Part shown: one piece after another, positions 22,239 to 32,402 of the stretch
Layout of the letters: the number at the start of each line of letters is the position of its first letter
Position numbering within the stretch: the first letter of the stretch is position 1
NCBI GenBank assembly: GCA_028286885.1
Contig: JAQBQS010000003.1
Coordinates: 1 to 44,606 of the forward strand
Source of the DNA: Patescibacteria group bacterium
GTDB taxonomy: Bacteria > Patescibacteriota > Minisyncoccia > Phycocordibacterales > UBA1006
Direction of reading: 5' to 3'
DNA: 44,606 nucleotides
Notes under the pieces: generated by a model
The model's input: only the letters and a program-made list of their open reading frames with translations
Database searches by the model: none
What the model was told of the DNA's origin: nothing
Made by a program: the position numbers and the translations under genes

Positions 22239-23678
22239 ATGGAAGGCAAAACCTACGAAAATAAAATTGTCCCTCGATCAGAAGATTATTCGGAATGGTA
22301 CCTGAGCGTCATTGCCGCCGCGGACTTGGCAACGTATTCGCCGGTCAAGGGCTGCATGATCATCAAGCCGAACGGTTACGCGATTTGGGAAAAAGTCCAG
22401 GAAGTCTTGAATAAGGAATTCAAGAAGAAAGGCGTTCAAAACGCCTATTTCCCGATGCTCATTCCCGAGAAGTTGCTGACGCGAGAGGCACAGCACGTGG
22501 AAGGATTTGCGCCGGAGGTTGCGGTTGTTACGCATGCGGGCGGTGCGAAACTTGACGAGCCGTTAGTTTTGCGACCGACGTCGGAAACGATTATGTATGA
22601 GGTCTTCAAGGATTGGATTCATTCCTATCGCGATTTGCCGCTTTTGATCAATCAGTGGGCGAACGTCATTCGATGGGAAATGAAGACGAAGCCGTTCTTG
22701 CGAACGACTGAATTCTTGTGGCAGGAAGGCCACACCGTTCACAAGGACGAACCTGAAGCTGATGCATACGCTCGAACAATGCTCGGCGTGTACGAAAAAT
22801 TCTTTGCGGATTACATGGCGATTCCCATTATTCCCGGCGTAAAATCAGAATCAGAAAAATTTGCAGGAGCTTTGCGTACGTACACATGCGAGGCGATGAT
22901 GCAGGACGGAAAGGCGCTTCAGATTTCGACGTCTCACAATCTTGGCGATAATTTTGCCAAGGCATTCGACATCAAATTCTTGAACGAGGAAAACAACGAG
23001 GTGTACGGATGGCAGACATCATGGGGACTTTCGACGCGATCAATCGGAGGGCTGATCATGACGCATTCGGATGACAAGGGATTGGTCTTGCCGCCAAAAA
23101 TGGCAAGCATCCAGGTTGTCATCGTGCCGATCATTCCGAACCCGGATTCGCGCGCAGCTATTGAATCAGCCGCAATGAAGGTTGCCGAGAGTCTCGGCGA
23201 GAATATCTCGGTTCATGTAGACGTTCGTGACATGCGGCACGGCGAGAAATATTTCGATTGGGAGAAGAAGGGAATTCCTGTCCGCATTGAAATCGGTCCG
23301 AAGGATATTGAAAAAAACTCAGTCGTCATTGTTCGCCGCGATACGGGAGACAAGGAATTCGCGCCGATGGAAAATTTGGTGGAAAAAATTTCTGATACGC
23401 TCGAAAAAATCCAGTCCAACCTCTATGATCGTGCGCTCGCGATGCAGAACGAGAATACCGTTACGGTTACGAATTGGGATGAGTTTACCGCTGCAATTGA
23501 GGATCGCAAGTTCGTGATGGCGCACTGGGACGGCACGGACGAAACCGAGAAATCGATCAAGGACGAGATTGGTGCGACGATCCGATGCATACCGTTTGAT
23601 TCAGTCGAGGAAGAGGGAAGCTGCGTGAAAACCGGCAAACCTTCGACAAGGCGCGTCCTCTTTGCGAAGGCGCACTAG
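22239..23678 (+). CDS. proS: Prolyl-tRNA synthetase, archaeal/eukaryote type
   Basis: Class II synthetase that charges tRNA-Pro. At 479 residues it belongs to the short form without the bacterial editing insertion. Motif 2 includes LVLRPTSETIMYEVFKDWI and RTTEFLWQEGHTVH; motif 3 includes STRSIGGLIMTHSDDKGLVLPP. The C-terminus with EEEGSCVKTGKPSTRRVLFAKAH matches the zinc-binding-like C-terminal domain of the archaeal type, though only one Cys remains there. This type occurs in scattered bacteria, including many CPR lineages. It is a single-gene leaderless unit. Confidence 0.96.
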   Translation: MEGKTYENKIVPRSEDYSEWYLSVIAAADLATYSPVKGCMIIKPNGYAIWEKVQEVLNKEFKKKGVQNAYFPMLIPEKLLTREAQHVEGFAPEVAVVTHAGGAKLDEPLVLRPTSETIMYEVFKDWIHSYRDLPLLINQWANVIRWEMKTKPFLRTTEFLWQEGHTVHKDEPEADAYARTMLGVYEKFFADYMAIPIIPGVKSESEKFAGALRTYTCEAMMQDGKALQISTSHNLGDNFAKAFDIKFLNEENNEVYGWQTSWGLSTRSIGGLIMTHSDDKGLVLPPKMASIQVVIVPIIPNPDSRAAIESAAMKVAESLGENISVHVDVRDMRHGEKYFDWEKKGIPVRIEIGPKDIEKNSVVIVRRDTGDKEFAPMENLVEKISDTLEKIQSNLYDRALAMQNENTVTVTNWDEFTAAIEDRKFVMAHWDGTDETEKSIKDEIGATIRCIPFDSVEEEGSCVKTGKPSTRRVLFAKAH

Positions 23679-23688
23679 ATTAAAATAA

Positions 23689-23714
23689 AAAACGCCTGCG
23701 TACGCAGGCGTTTT
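23689..23714. terminator. Bidirectional terminator after proS
   Basis: Perfect 26-nt palindrome with A-tract and T-tract ends, between converging genes. Confidence 0.9.
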
Positions 23715-23719
23715 GTGTG

Positions 23720-24130
23720 TTACTTCTTGTGCATTGCGTTATGAGCATCGGTTATCTTGGGAGTGTTTCCGTTGAGCCTTGCATACGAACGAAGTTTCCA
23801 GTCTCGCAGATTTTTGTCAGTCTCCGGAACAATTAAGGAATCTAGAATGTGCCGAGCTGCTCTCTGCATATCAACAATCCGTGACGCCTCTTCGTGCCAG
23901 CATGCGCTCCTCGTCGTATCCATTGTTGGTTTTTTGATATCGACGCGCTGCACTTTCATCGTGAGCACATTTTGGTCTTTTTCGATCTTGGTTAAGAGCG
24001 AATCGATCGTTGCCTTCTTGGTCAGCAGTTCGGCGGTTTTGATTTTTGCCGAGTCTGCAGGCAGGGAAATCTGAGCGTTGGTTTCTTGCATTGCGAATAG
24101 CAAGATTGCCAAGATTAGTAGGTTTTTCAT
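23720..24130 (-). CDS. Exported protein of unknown function (136 aa)
   Basis: A Sec signal peptide (MKNLLILAILLFAMQETNAQ) with a likely cleavage site after A19, leaving Gln20 at the N-terminus. The mature part is mostly helical and charged (AELLTKKATIDSLLTKIEKD) and perhaps coiled-coil, followed by MDTTRSACWHEEASRIVDMQ. There is no recognised domain. It is the last of three minus-strand genes, each with its own promoter and terminator. The A|Q cleavage site is the pattern best known from Bacteroidota. Confidence 0.8.
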   Translation of the reverse strand: MKNLLILAILLFAMQETNAQISLPADSAKIKTAELLTKKATIDSLLTKIEKDQNVLTMKVQRVDIKKPTMDTTRSACWHEEASRIVDMQRAARHILDSLIVPETDKNLRDWKLRSYARLNGNTPKITDAHNAMHKK

Positions 24131-24155
24131 GTTTATGATGTTTTAAGTTTCATTC

Positions 24156-24184
24156 AACGTATTCTTTTGTTTGGCCTCTGTCAA
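24156..24184 (-). promoter_or_regulatory. Promoter of the 136-aa exported protein
   Basis: Minus: TTGACA (24184-24179), a 17-bp spacer and TACGTT (24161-24156). Confidence 0.7.
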
Positions 24185-24192
24185 CGTGGAAA

Positions 24193-24224
24193 AATAAAAA
24201 GCGCTTCACAGGTGTGAGGCGCTT
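24193..24224 (-). terminator. Terminator after the 125-aa gene
   Basis: AAGCGCCTCACA / TGTGAAGCGCTT stem (minus strand), then TTTATTTT. It is closely similar to the terminator at 24713-24743. Confidence 0.85.
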
Positions 24225-24243
24225 GGAGAAGTTTGAAAGGAGG

Positions 24244-24621
24244 TTACTCCTTCAAAATCCTTTCTGCAAATATTTTTCCGGCTTGGCCCTTCTGATTTTC
24301 AGAAATGGGAGCATCGCTCATGATATACAGCTCGCCCATAATTAAGGGCGAGATGCCATGAGAACTTCCATCGGTTTCCGAATTAAAGACATTGTTTTCA
24401 GAAAGAATGCCGATCTTGGGTTCTTTCGGATTACTGACGTCAGTAATCACGTAGTAATTTGTCGTGTTGATGAGAATGATTGAAACAATTTTGAAAGTTT
24501 TTCTTCCTTCGAAAGTTATTTCTTTGGCGGACTCGATCGAACCCTTTTTAGGTTGAGGTCTGAAAATACTAAAAAGTTGAAGAGCGATAACTACGAGTAA
24601 TAATACGGTGATTAGTGCCAT
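24244..24621 (-). CDS. Membrane-anchored protein of unknown function (125 aa)
   Basis: One N-terminal membrane helix (residues 2-19, ALITVLLLVVIALQLFSIF) and a small, strand-rich soluble domain (TFKIVSIILINTTNYYVITDVSNPKEPKIG). Not recognised. The promoter is near consensus and the leader of about 32 nt is A-rich. It lies between two genes for exported proteins; its promoter resembles that of the 140-aa gene upstream even though the products differ. Confidence 0.78.
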   Translation of the reverse strand: MALITVLLLVVIALQLFSIFRPQPKKGSIESAKEITFEGRKTFKIVSIILINTTNYYVITDVSNPKEPKIGILSENNVFNSETDGSSHGISPLIMGELYIMSDAPISENQKGQAGKIFAERILKE

Positions 24622-24659
24622 ATGTGTTTTTTAAATAATGAATATGCTGTCTCTTGAAT

Positions 24660-24688
24660 ACTATATCACAATTATATAAATAAGTCAA
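24660..24688 (-). promoter_or_regulatory. Promoter of the 125-aa gene
   Basis: Minus: TTGACT (24688-24683), a 17-bp spacer and TGA-TATAGT (24665-24660). Confidence 0.88.
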
Positions 24689-24712
24689 GTCTTTCCGCAA
24701 ATCTAATAAAAT

Positions 24713-24743
24713 AAAAAAGCGCTTCACGGATGTAAGGCGCTTT
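24713..24743 (-). terminator. Terminator after the 140-aa gene
   Basis: AAAGCGCC and GGCGCTTT arms around an imperfect hairpin, T-tract on minus. A relative of the terminator at 24193. Confidence 0.8.
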
Positions 24744-24750
24744 GGGCTCG

Positions 24751-25173
24751 TTAAAGTTTCAGTATCTTTGCCGTCTTCTTGATGATATCGGGCACGTATT
24801 TGTTGTCAGCGACATCTTTTCCATTTTCCTCTTTGAGGTGCTGTCCGTCGGTGTACCATACGGGGTCTTTTTGAGAGACATGCGCCAGATAGACCTTAGC
24901 TGCAGGAATTTGCTTACCTTCGCCATTGGCTATGAATGTTACGATCCACAGGCCGCCAGTGGTAGTTTTTTCTACATACAAGTCTATTTTTCCATCACTG
25001 CCATAATGCCTGATGATATTGCTATCAGAGGGTGAAAACTTGATCAGGTCGAGTTTTGCGGTCATGGGATCGTTGACGGGCCACATTCGGACACCGACAC
25101 CGTTTTCTTTTTGTGCATTTGCAATATTGCAAGAGCAGGCGACGAGGAGCAAGCCGAAAATGATTTTCTTCAT
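24751..25173 (-). CDS. Exported protein, possible lipoprotein (140 aa)
   Basis: The signal peptide MKKIIFGLLLVACSCNIANAQ offers two readings: a lipobox LVAC with Cys13, or signal peptidase I cleavage after A20 leaving Gln21. The mature domain looks beta-rich (KIDLYVEKTTTGGLWIVTFIANGEGKQIPAAKVYLAHV). No family was recognised. The leader ends in AAAAACAAAAACATG, G-free. It has its own promoter and terminator. Confidence 0.8.
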   Translation of the reverse strand: MKKIIFGLLLVACSCNIANAQKENGVGVRMWPVNDPMTAKLDLIKFSPSDSNIIRHYGSDGKIDLYVEKTTTGGLWIVTFIANGEGKQIPAAKVYLAHVSQKDPVWYTDGQHLKEENGKDVADNKYVPDIIKKTAKILKL

Positions 25174-25209
25174 GTTTTTGTTTTTATTGTTTTTTAAAAA
25201 TTCAAAATG

Positions 25210-25238
25210 AGATTAGCACTTGTATTCATATAAGTCAA
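25210..25238 (-). promoter_or_regulatory. Promoter of the 140-aa gene
   Basis: Minus: TTGACT (25238-25233), a 17-bp spacer and TGC-TAATCT (25215-25210). Confidence 0.88.
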
Positions 25239-25242
25239 GTCC

Positions 25243-25271
25243 TTTCGCAAAACCCTTGAAAATGCTAAACT
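25243..25271 (+). promoter_or_regulatory. mreB promoter (near-leaderless)
   Basis: Extended -10 TGC-TAAACT (25266-25271) with a weak -35 (TTTCGC). The ATG begins 11 nt after the -10 box. Confidence 0.6.
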
Positions 25272-25282
25272 CCCGCCATCTT

Positions 25283-26329
25283 ATGTTCGAAGACCTCGTA
25301 AACAGATTCTCAAACGACATTGGCATCGACCTCGGAACGGCGAATACTTTGGTATGGCTCAAGGGGCACGGGATCATTATTAATGAACCTTCAATCGTCG
25401 CGCTTAACACCAAAACGGGACGCATCGTCGCGGTCGGCGTTGCCGCAAAAGAAATGCTCGGACGAACGCCGACGCACATCAAGGCGATCCATCCCGTCGT
25501 TGACGGCGTGATTTCGGATTTCGAGGTGACGGAGGAAATGCTTGCATATCTGATCACGAAGGCCGAAAAAATTTCGAAGAAATTTTTTCGGCCGCGAGTC
25601 GTCGTCGGAGTCCCGAGCGGAATCACGAACGTCGAACACCGCGCCGTATATGACGCTGCCAAATCTGCTGGCGCGCGCGAAGTGTACATCATCGAAGAGC
25701 CGATGGCAGCCGCAATCGGGATCAGGCTTCCGATCAAGGAGCCTGTCGGATCGATGATCATCGATATTGGCGGAGGAACCACTGATATCGCCGTCATTTC
25801 GCTTTCAGGAGTCGTTCAGGCCAAATCATTGAAGCTCGCAGGAGACAAGATGAACGCCGACATCATCCACTATTTGAAAAACGAATTTAAATTATTGGTC
25901 GGCGAGAAAACCGCTGAGGAAATCAAGCATGTTTTGGGTTCGGCAGGAGAGGGAGAGAAGCTTGAATCCAAAGTCAAAGGACGCGACTTGATTACGGGAC
26001 TTCCGCGCGAAATCATGATCACGAATTCCGATATTCGCCAAGCGATTGAAGAGTCAGTACGATTGATTGTCGAGGGCATTCGAGAAGTTTTGGAAACAAC
26101 GCCGCCTGAAATCATGTCGGACGTCATGAATCGCGGGATGTATTTGGCCGGAGGCGGCGCCATGATTCGTGGACTCGACAAGATGATTTTTGAGAATTTC
26201 AAGATTCCCGTGTATGTGGCTGATGATCCATTGTCTGCAGTCGCCCGGGGCTGCGGCATCGTCCTTGAGGACATTTTAAAGTACCGCGAGGTGCTTGTTG
26301 GCGACCATGACACACTACCGCTTCGATAA
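25283..26329 (+). CDS. mreB: Rod-shape-determining actin homologue MreB
   Basis: Bacterial actin that forms membrane-bound filaments guiding wall synthesis. 348 residues with actin-fold motifs: phosphate-1 DIGIDLGTANTLVW (12-25), VVVGVPSGITNVE, phosphate-2 DIGGGTTDIAVIS, and the adenosine motif LAGGGAMIRGLD near the end. I start at ATG 25283 (MFEDLVNRFSNDIG) because the upstream frame runs through the promoter. mreC overlaps its end by 23 nt. No mreD, rodA or pbp2 follows in the window. Confidence 0.96.
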   Translation: MFEDLVNRFSNDIGIDLGTANTLVWLKGHGIIINEPSIVALNTKTGRIVAVGVAAKEMLGRTPTHIKAIHPVVDGVISDFEVTEEMLAYLITKAEKISKKFFRPRVVVGVPSGITNVEHRAVYDAAKSAGAREVYIIEEPMAAAIGIRLPIKEPVGSMIIDIGGGTTDIAVISLSGVVQAKSLKLAGDKMNADIIHYLKNEFKLLVGEKTAEEIKHVLGSAGEGEKLESKVKGRDLITGLPREIMITNSDIRQAIEESVRLIVEGIREVLETTPPEIMSDVMNRGMYLAGGGAMIRGLDKMIFENFKIPVYVADDPLSAVARGCGIVLEDILKYREVLVGDHDTLPLR

Positions 26330-27098
26330 TCAGGAAAAGAAAAGATCAGTCTCTCGGACCAAATGGATTACGGGCGTTCTTTTTGTCGTGGCGGCCGTTG
26401 TCTTGATTGTTTTCATTGTTGCTCCCGCCATCCAGAATTTCTCGCGCGGTCCGGCATGGGCCAGAAATACGCTCGTCCAATCGACAAGCGACGCCGTTAC
26501 GCTTCTCACTCCCAAAAAAGTTTTGATCGCAAAGATAAATACGCTTGAAGCGCAGATTCAGTCCGACCAGGCAAGTCTTGTCGCAATGCAGGATCTGGAG
26601 TCCCAAAACACGGCGCTCCGTACGGAATTGTCATATGTATCTCATCCGTCCGACGTGATTGCCGCGCAAGTTCTCGACATCTCATCGCAGTCGCTCTACA
26701 ACAACCTTGTTATTGACCGGGGATCAAACGATGGTGTGCGCGTCGGCCAGCTTGTCACGGCACAGGGGACGGTTGGCCTCGGCACAGTAGCGTCTGTTTC
26801 CGCCAAGACTGCGACAGTCATGCTCTTTTCCGGACCGCAATTTTCGGGCGATGTTCTCATGAAATCCGAAAACATTACGGTGCCCGCGACCGGCCAAGGA
26901 GGAGGCACGTTTGAAATTCATATTCCGCAGTCGATTACAGTATCAAAAGGGGAGCTCATCGCATTCCCCAACAGTCCCGATATTTCGATCGGCGTCGTTC
27001 AATCGATCATGTTTGATCCGCGCAATCCTTTTCAGACTGTTCTGGCGCGCACGCCGGTAAACCTGCAGGAATTGCGGTTTGTGGAGGTGGTGAAATAA
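26307..27098 (+). CDS. mreC: Rod-shape-determining protein MreC
   Basis: 263 residues. A cytoplasmic basic N-terminus, one membrane helix (about 20-40), a coiled coil (about 70-105, IAKINTLEAQIQSDQASLVAMQDLESQNTALRTEL is split over this stretch) and the beta-domain with the MreC hallmark NNLVIDRGSNDGVRVGQLV and TVGLGTV. MreC couples MreB to the periplasmic wall-synthesis enzymes. It starts inside the mreB 3' end, so it is translationally coupled. ATG 26307 is preferred over nearby alternatives as the first ATG of the frame. Confidence 0.92.
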   Translation: MTHYRFDNQEKKRSVSRTKWITGVLFVVAAVVLIVFIVAPAIQNFSRGPAWARNTLVQSTSDAVTLLTPKKVLIAKINTLEAQIQSDQASLVAMQDLESQNTALRTELSYVSHPSDVIAAQVLDISSQSLYNNLVIDRGSNDGVRVGQLVTAQGTVGLGTVASVSAKTATVMLFSGPQFSGDVLMKSENITVPATGQGGGTFEIHIPQSITVSKGELIAFPNSPDISIGVVQSIMFDPRNPFQTVLARTPVNLQELRFVEVVK

Positions 27099-27100
27099 CA

Positions 27101-27106
27101 TATAAT
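27101..27106 (+). promoter_or_regulatory. -10 box of the serine hydrolase gene (leaderless)
   Basis: TATAAT ends 6 nt before the ATG, so the predicted first transcribed base is the A of ATG. The -35 (TTTGTG) is weak. Confidence 0.6.
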
Positions 27107-27112
27107 CAAAAT

Positions 27113-27664
27113 ATGAAACAAACAATTCTCATTCACGGGCGGCCTGACGAAGACGAGTTTTTAAATCCAAATATTCCGTCACCATCGAATGCACATTGGT
27201 TTCCTTGGATCCAAAAGCAACTTGCCATGCAGGGTGAAATTGCGCAGTCTCTCGAATTTCCATTTGTTGATTACCAGCCTGATTGGAACGGATGGGTTTC
27301 GGTCATCGAGAATTTTAAGATCGATCCTGAGACGACGCTCGTCGGAAATAGCACGGGCGGCGGATTCATTTTGCGTTACCTTTCAGAGAATCCAACACTT
27401 GCTCCTGTTAAAGTTATTCTGGTAGCTCCATGGATTGACCCGGAGCATGAACTGTCAAACGGTTTCTTTGATTTTACAATTGATGAGAAGATTTCCGAAA
27501 GGACTGAAATCCATGTTTTTGTGTCAGATGATGATATGGAAATGATTTTGAAATCATTCGATGTTATCAAGAAAAAATTTCCAAATGCGACTTATCATGA
27601 ATATTCAGGCCGCGAACACTTTTGCACGCCAGAATTCCCTGAGCTTCTCGAAATTTTGAAATAA
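27113..27664 (+). CDS. Alpha/beta serine hydrolase, RBBP9/YdeN-like
   Basis: 183 residues. N-terminal strand TILIHGRPDEDEF, nucleophile elbow GNSTGGG with Ser80, a probable catalytic Asp in VSDDD (138-142) and His169 in SGREHF. Length and architecture fit the small cap-less RBBP9/YdeN hydrolases, whose substrates are mostly unknown. It follows mreC after 14 nt but carries its own consensus -10, so it may be both read through and independently expressed as a leaderless message. Confidence 0.88.
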   Translation: MKQTILIHGRPDEDEFLNPNIPSPSNAHWFPWIQKQLAMQGEIAQSLEFPFVDYQPDWNGWVSVIENFKIDPETTLVGNSTGGGFILRYLSENPTLAPVKVILVAPWIDPEHELSNGFFDFTIDEKISERTEIHVFVSDDDMEMILKSFDVIKKKFPNATYHEYSGREHFCTPEFPELLEILK

Positions 27665-27694
27665 AAAAACCGGTCGATGACGGGTTTTGTTTTT
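27663..27694. terminator. Convergent terminator between the hydrolase and the 78-aa gene
   Basis: AAAACCGGTC-GATGACGGGTTTT imperfect hairpin with A- and T-tracts at its sides. Confidence 0.65.
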
Positions 27695-27929
27695 AAGAAT
27701 TTTCTTTTTTATCTGTGCTGCCTATGTCCATTATAAATGCGACCATGAGTGCGACCGTCAAGAATCCCGCGATGAAGTTACCGATCATGAAATCATTTCC
27801 ACCGATCTTTTTCGTGATTATTCCGGCAATTCCGGCGATTTCTCCAACGCCGACCATAATCAAGAAGAAAAAGAACAGCCTCCGTTGATTCGCGTACTTC
27901 TTTTCGATGCTTAGTTGTTTGTGCCCCAT
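27693..27929 (-). CDS. Small two-helix membrane protein (78 aa)
   Basis: Hydrophobic helices at about 18-39 and 48-70, with a short Gly/Lys loop (TKKIGGND) and charged ends. Glycine-rich first helix (GVGEIAGIAGII). Not recognised. The minus-strand promoter is near consensus, but its -35 box overlaps the first codons of tgt on the other strand. Confidence 0.75.
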   Translation of the reverse strand: MGHKQLSIEKKYANQRRLFFFFLIMVGVGEIAGIAGIITKKIGGNDFMIGNFIAGFLTVALMVAFIMDIGSTDKKENS

Positions 27930-27948
27930 TTGAAATTATTTTAATAAA

Positions 27949-29197
<1,249 letters not shown>

Positions 29198-29211
29198 TCC
29201 AGAATAAAGAA

Positions 29212-29247
29212 ATGATAAATCCCGCCTCAAAGCGGGTTTTATCATGC
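29212..29247 (+). terminator. tgt terminator
   Basis: ATGATAAATCCCGC / GCGGGTTTTATCAT stem with a CTCAAA loop. It has no long T-tract after it, but the stem is 14 bp with one T-T mismatch. Confidence 0.75.
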
Positions 29248-29259
29248 CATAGAAAACCC

Positions 29260-29287
29260 TTGACTTTCAATTCCATTCTGCTAAACT
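29260..29287 (+). promoter_or_regulatory. 16S rRNA promoter P1
   Basis: TTGACT (29260-29265), a 16-bp spacer and TGC-TAAACT (29282-29287). Confidence 0.82.
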
Positions 29288-29350
29288 GCCCCTCCGATAC
29301 TTTGAATTTTGACAGAGACGTTGTCCCCAGATTTGGCAGGCGATAGGCGC

Positions 29351-29379
29351 TTGCATTTTAAAATGGGGTTTGCTATGAT
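29351..29379 (+). promoter_or_regulatory. 16S rRNA promoter P2
   Basis: TTGCAT (29351-29356), a 17-bp spacer and TGC-TATGAT (29374-29379). The tandem arrangement suits a highly expressed rRNA gene. Confidence 0.75.
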
Positions 29380-29508
29380 AGCCTCCGTCTCGACATTTTT
29401 CTCGGAAAGTACGGGATTGCAACTTGTCAACATGAATATGGAGATTATGCATCTCATAGAGAACAAAACCGGTTCAAGGTCTTAGGATTTTGATGGCGGG
29501 AGATTATG

Positions 29509-29531
29509 GAATCTTTTGTTTCGTTCTATGA
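29509..29531 (+). other. 16S processing stem, upstream arm
   Basis: The segment from GAATCTTTTG to CTATGA is complementary to 31311-31334, with a two-base mismatch bubble and one more interruption. It brackets the 16S gene like an RNase III processing stalk. The rest of the region 29288-29587 holds only the rRNA leader. Confidence 0.75.
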
Positions 29532-29587
29532 GAAAACAAGACTGGAAGGTTTGTAATTTATTGCAAACGATTCCTGTTCTATTTCTT

Positions 29588-31147
<1,560 letters not shown>

Positions 31148-31310
31148 GAAGATCGGTTTTTATCCTTCGGGGTAACAAACTCTATTGTCGGTTAGTCAAG
31201 CTTTTGACTAGATGATTACACTATCATCATTAAAATGTGTACGGTAACTTGTCCATCGTTAGGACAAGTCGAAAACCTGATCGTGTCATTCTGTACAGAG
31301 ACATGATGGG
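31148..31310 (+). other. 16S 3' trailer with hairpins
   Basis: Non-coding trailer between the mature 16S end and the processing arm. It contains hairpins TAGTCAA/TTGACTA (near 31193-31212) and ACTTGTCC/GGACAAGT (near 31247-31269). No tRNA is present in it. Confidence 0.6.
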
Positions 31311-31334
31311 TCATAGGGCGAAACAAAAGACTTC
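31311..31334 (+). other. 16S processing stem, downstream arm
   Basis: TCATAG-gg-CGAAACAAAAGA pairs with the arm at 29509-29531. Confidence 0.75.
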
Positions 31335-31398
31335 GAAATCAGAAATCTTTTGATGGGATGCATAAAAATTCTCACTATTCTTGTTACATATTCAAGAA

Positions 31399-31428
31399 AA
31401 CACTGCACTGATGTGCGGTTTTTTCTTG
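31399..31428 (+). terminator. 16S rRNA unit terminator
   Basis: ACACTGCAC-TGAT-GTGCGGT hairpin followed by TTTTTCTT. Confidence 0.8.
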
Positions 31429-31446
31429 CCTAAGATATTTTATTAA

Positions 31447-31474
31447 TAAAAATTGCCAAGCTCTGCTTGGCAAT
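31447..31474 (-). terminator. Terminator of the TraB/GumN-like gene
   Basis: ATTGCCAAGC / GCTTGGCAAT stem; on minus it is followed by TTTTATT. Confidence 0.88.
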
Positions 31475-31480
31475 AAAGTG

Positions 31481-32287
31481 TTACGAGCAGAATTTCTTGG
31501 CATCAGCGTAAAAGGGTTCGCAATAGATGAGTGATTGTGCGAGCTTCATTTCCGGTGTATAGCGAGCCTTGACGGCAGCGGTTTCATGCATGACTTTTGG
31601 AATCACTTCAACGTAAGGAATTCCTGTAAGGCGGGAGATGTTCTGCGCATGAGCAAGACCCACGACAACGATAACGGTATCATACTCCTTTCCGAATCTT
31701 TTGATCGAGCGAATAATCGTCTGATCGCAGCCGTCGAGAACCTGGTCAAATACTTTGCGCTTCGCCTTTCGCACGCTTTTTTTGGATGAATCAAAGACTT
31801 TTTCAGCAAGAAGTTCCCAGTCGATTTTGCATATTGCTCCAAGTCCAGAGTATCGGTCGCGTATGATGCGATATCCCGTCCGCAATCGAAAACGTTTTTT
31901 CTCGATGTGTTTTTTGCGTATAATCTCCGGTATCACAACTGCGCCTGAATGAATAATTGATGACATAAGTTTTATCATTGATTCGTGGAACAATGCTCCG
32001 CGATCATCAGCGACTGTCAGGTCGCATGAAATCCACGCAGGAAGCCTGCTGAAGGCTCTCCTGAAAATAGCCGCATACTCCTCTTTGTTCGGAGAGAATA
32101 ATTTTCTCCAGTCGGAATCGTTTCTGTCGCCTTCGATGATAAGGAGTGTCGTCGGCGATGAAAGGTTTTCGCGATGTTCCTCGAAAAATCTGTTGGTTGC
32201 TGCCGGGTGCATGAGTACCGTCCTTTCGCTTTTCAAAACTCCGTGAACGGTGCCGACAAGGGTCACGTGTGAGTATCTTTTTTTCAT
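31481..32287 (-). CDS. TraB/GumN/ChaN-like superfamily protein
   Basis: 268 residues. Three short motifs in the expected order suggest the TraB/TIKI/EreA-type fold: VTLVGTVHG (8-16), LLIIEGDR (48-55) and IVVVGLAHAQNI (206-217), where the family has GTxH, an acidic EG(D/E)R and a GxxH motif. TIKI members are metalloproteases; bacterial TraB/PrgY members affect pheromone signalling, so function cannot be assigned. The middle region is basic (RKKHIEKKRFRLRTGYRIIRDRY). No signal peptide. The unit has its own promoter and terminator and is divergent from the unknown RNA gene. Confidence 0.6.
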   Translation of the reverse strand: MKKRYSHVTLVGTVHGVLKSERTVLMHPAATNRFFEEHRENLSSPTTLLIIEGDRNDSDWRKLFSPNKEEYAAIFRRAFSRLPAWISCDLTVADDRGALFHESMIKLMSSIIHSGAVVIPEIIRKKHIEKKRFRLRTGYRIIRDRYSGLGAICKIDWELLAEKVFDSSKKSVRKAKRKVFDQVLDGCDQTIIRSIKRFGKEYDTVIVVVGLAHAQNISRLTGIPYVEVIPKVMHETAAVKARYTPEMKLAQSLIYCEPFYADAKKFCS

Positions 32288-32319
32288 GATGATTTATTTA
32301 GTTATGAATGCTTTTAATA

Positions 32320-32348
32320 ACAATAGCAGTTATTTTTCAGCTTGTCAA
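32320..32348 (-). promoter_or_regulatory. Promoter of the TraB/GumN-like gene
   Basis: Minus: TTGACA (32348-32343), a 17-bp spacer and TGC-TATTGT (32325-32320). Confidence 0.88.
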
Positions 32349-32368
32349 AAAAATTAGAATTGATTGCT

Positions 32369-32396
32369 TTGCAATAAGTCATATCCATGATATCTT
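32369..32396 (+). promoter_or_regulatory. Promoter of the unidentified RNA
   Basis: TTGCAA (32369-32374), a 16-bp spacer and TGA-TATCTT (32391-32396). Transcription should begin near 32403. Confidence 0.7.
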
Positions 32397-32402
32397 GAAT
32401 CC

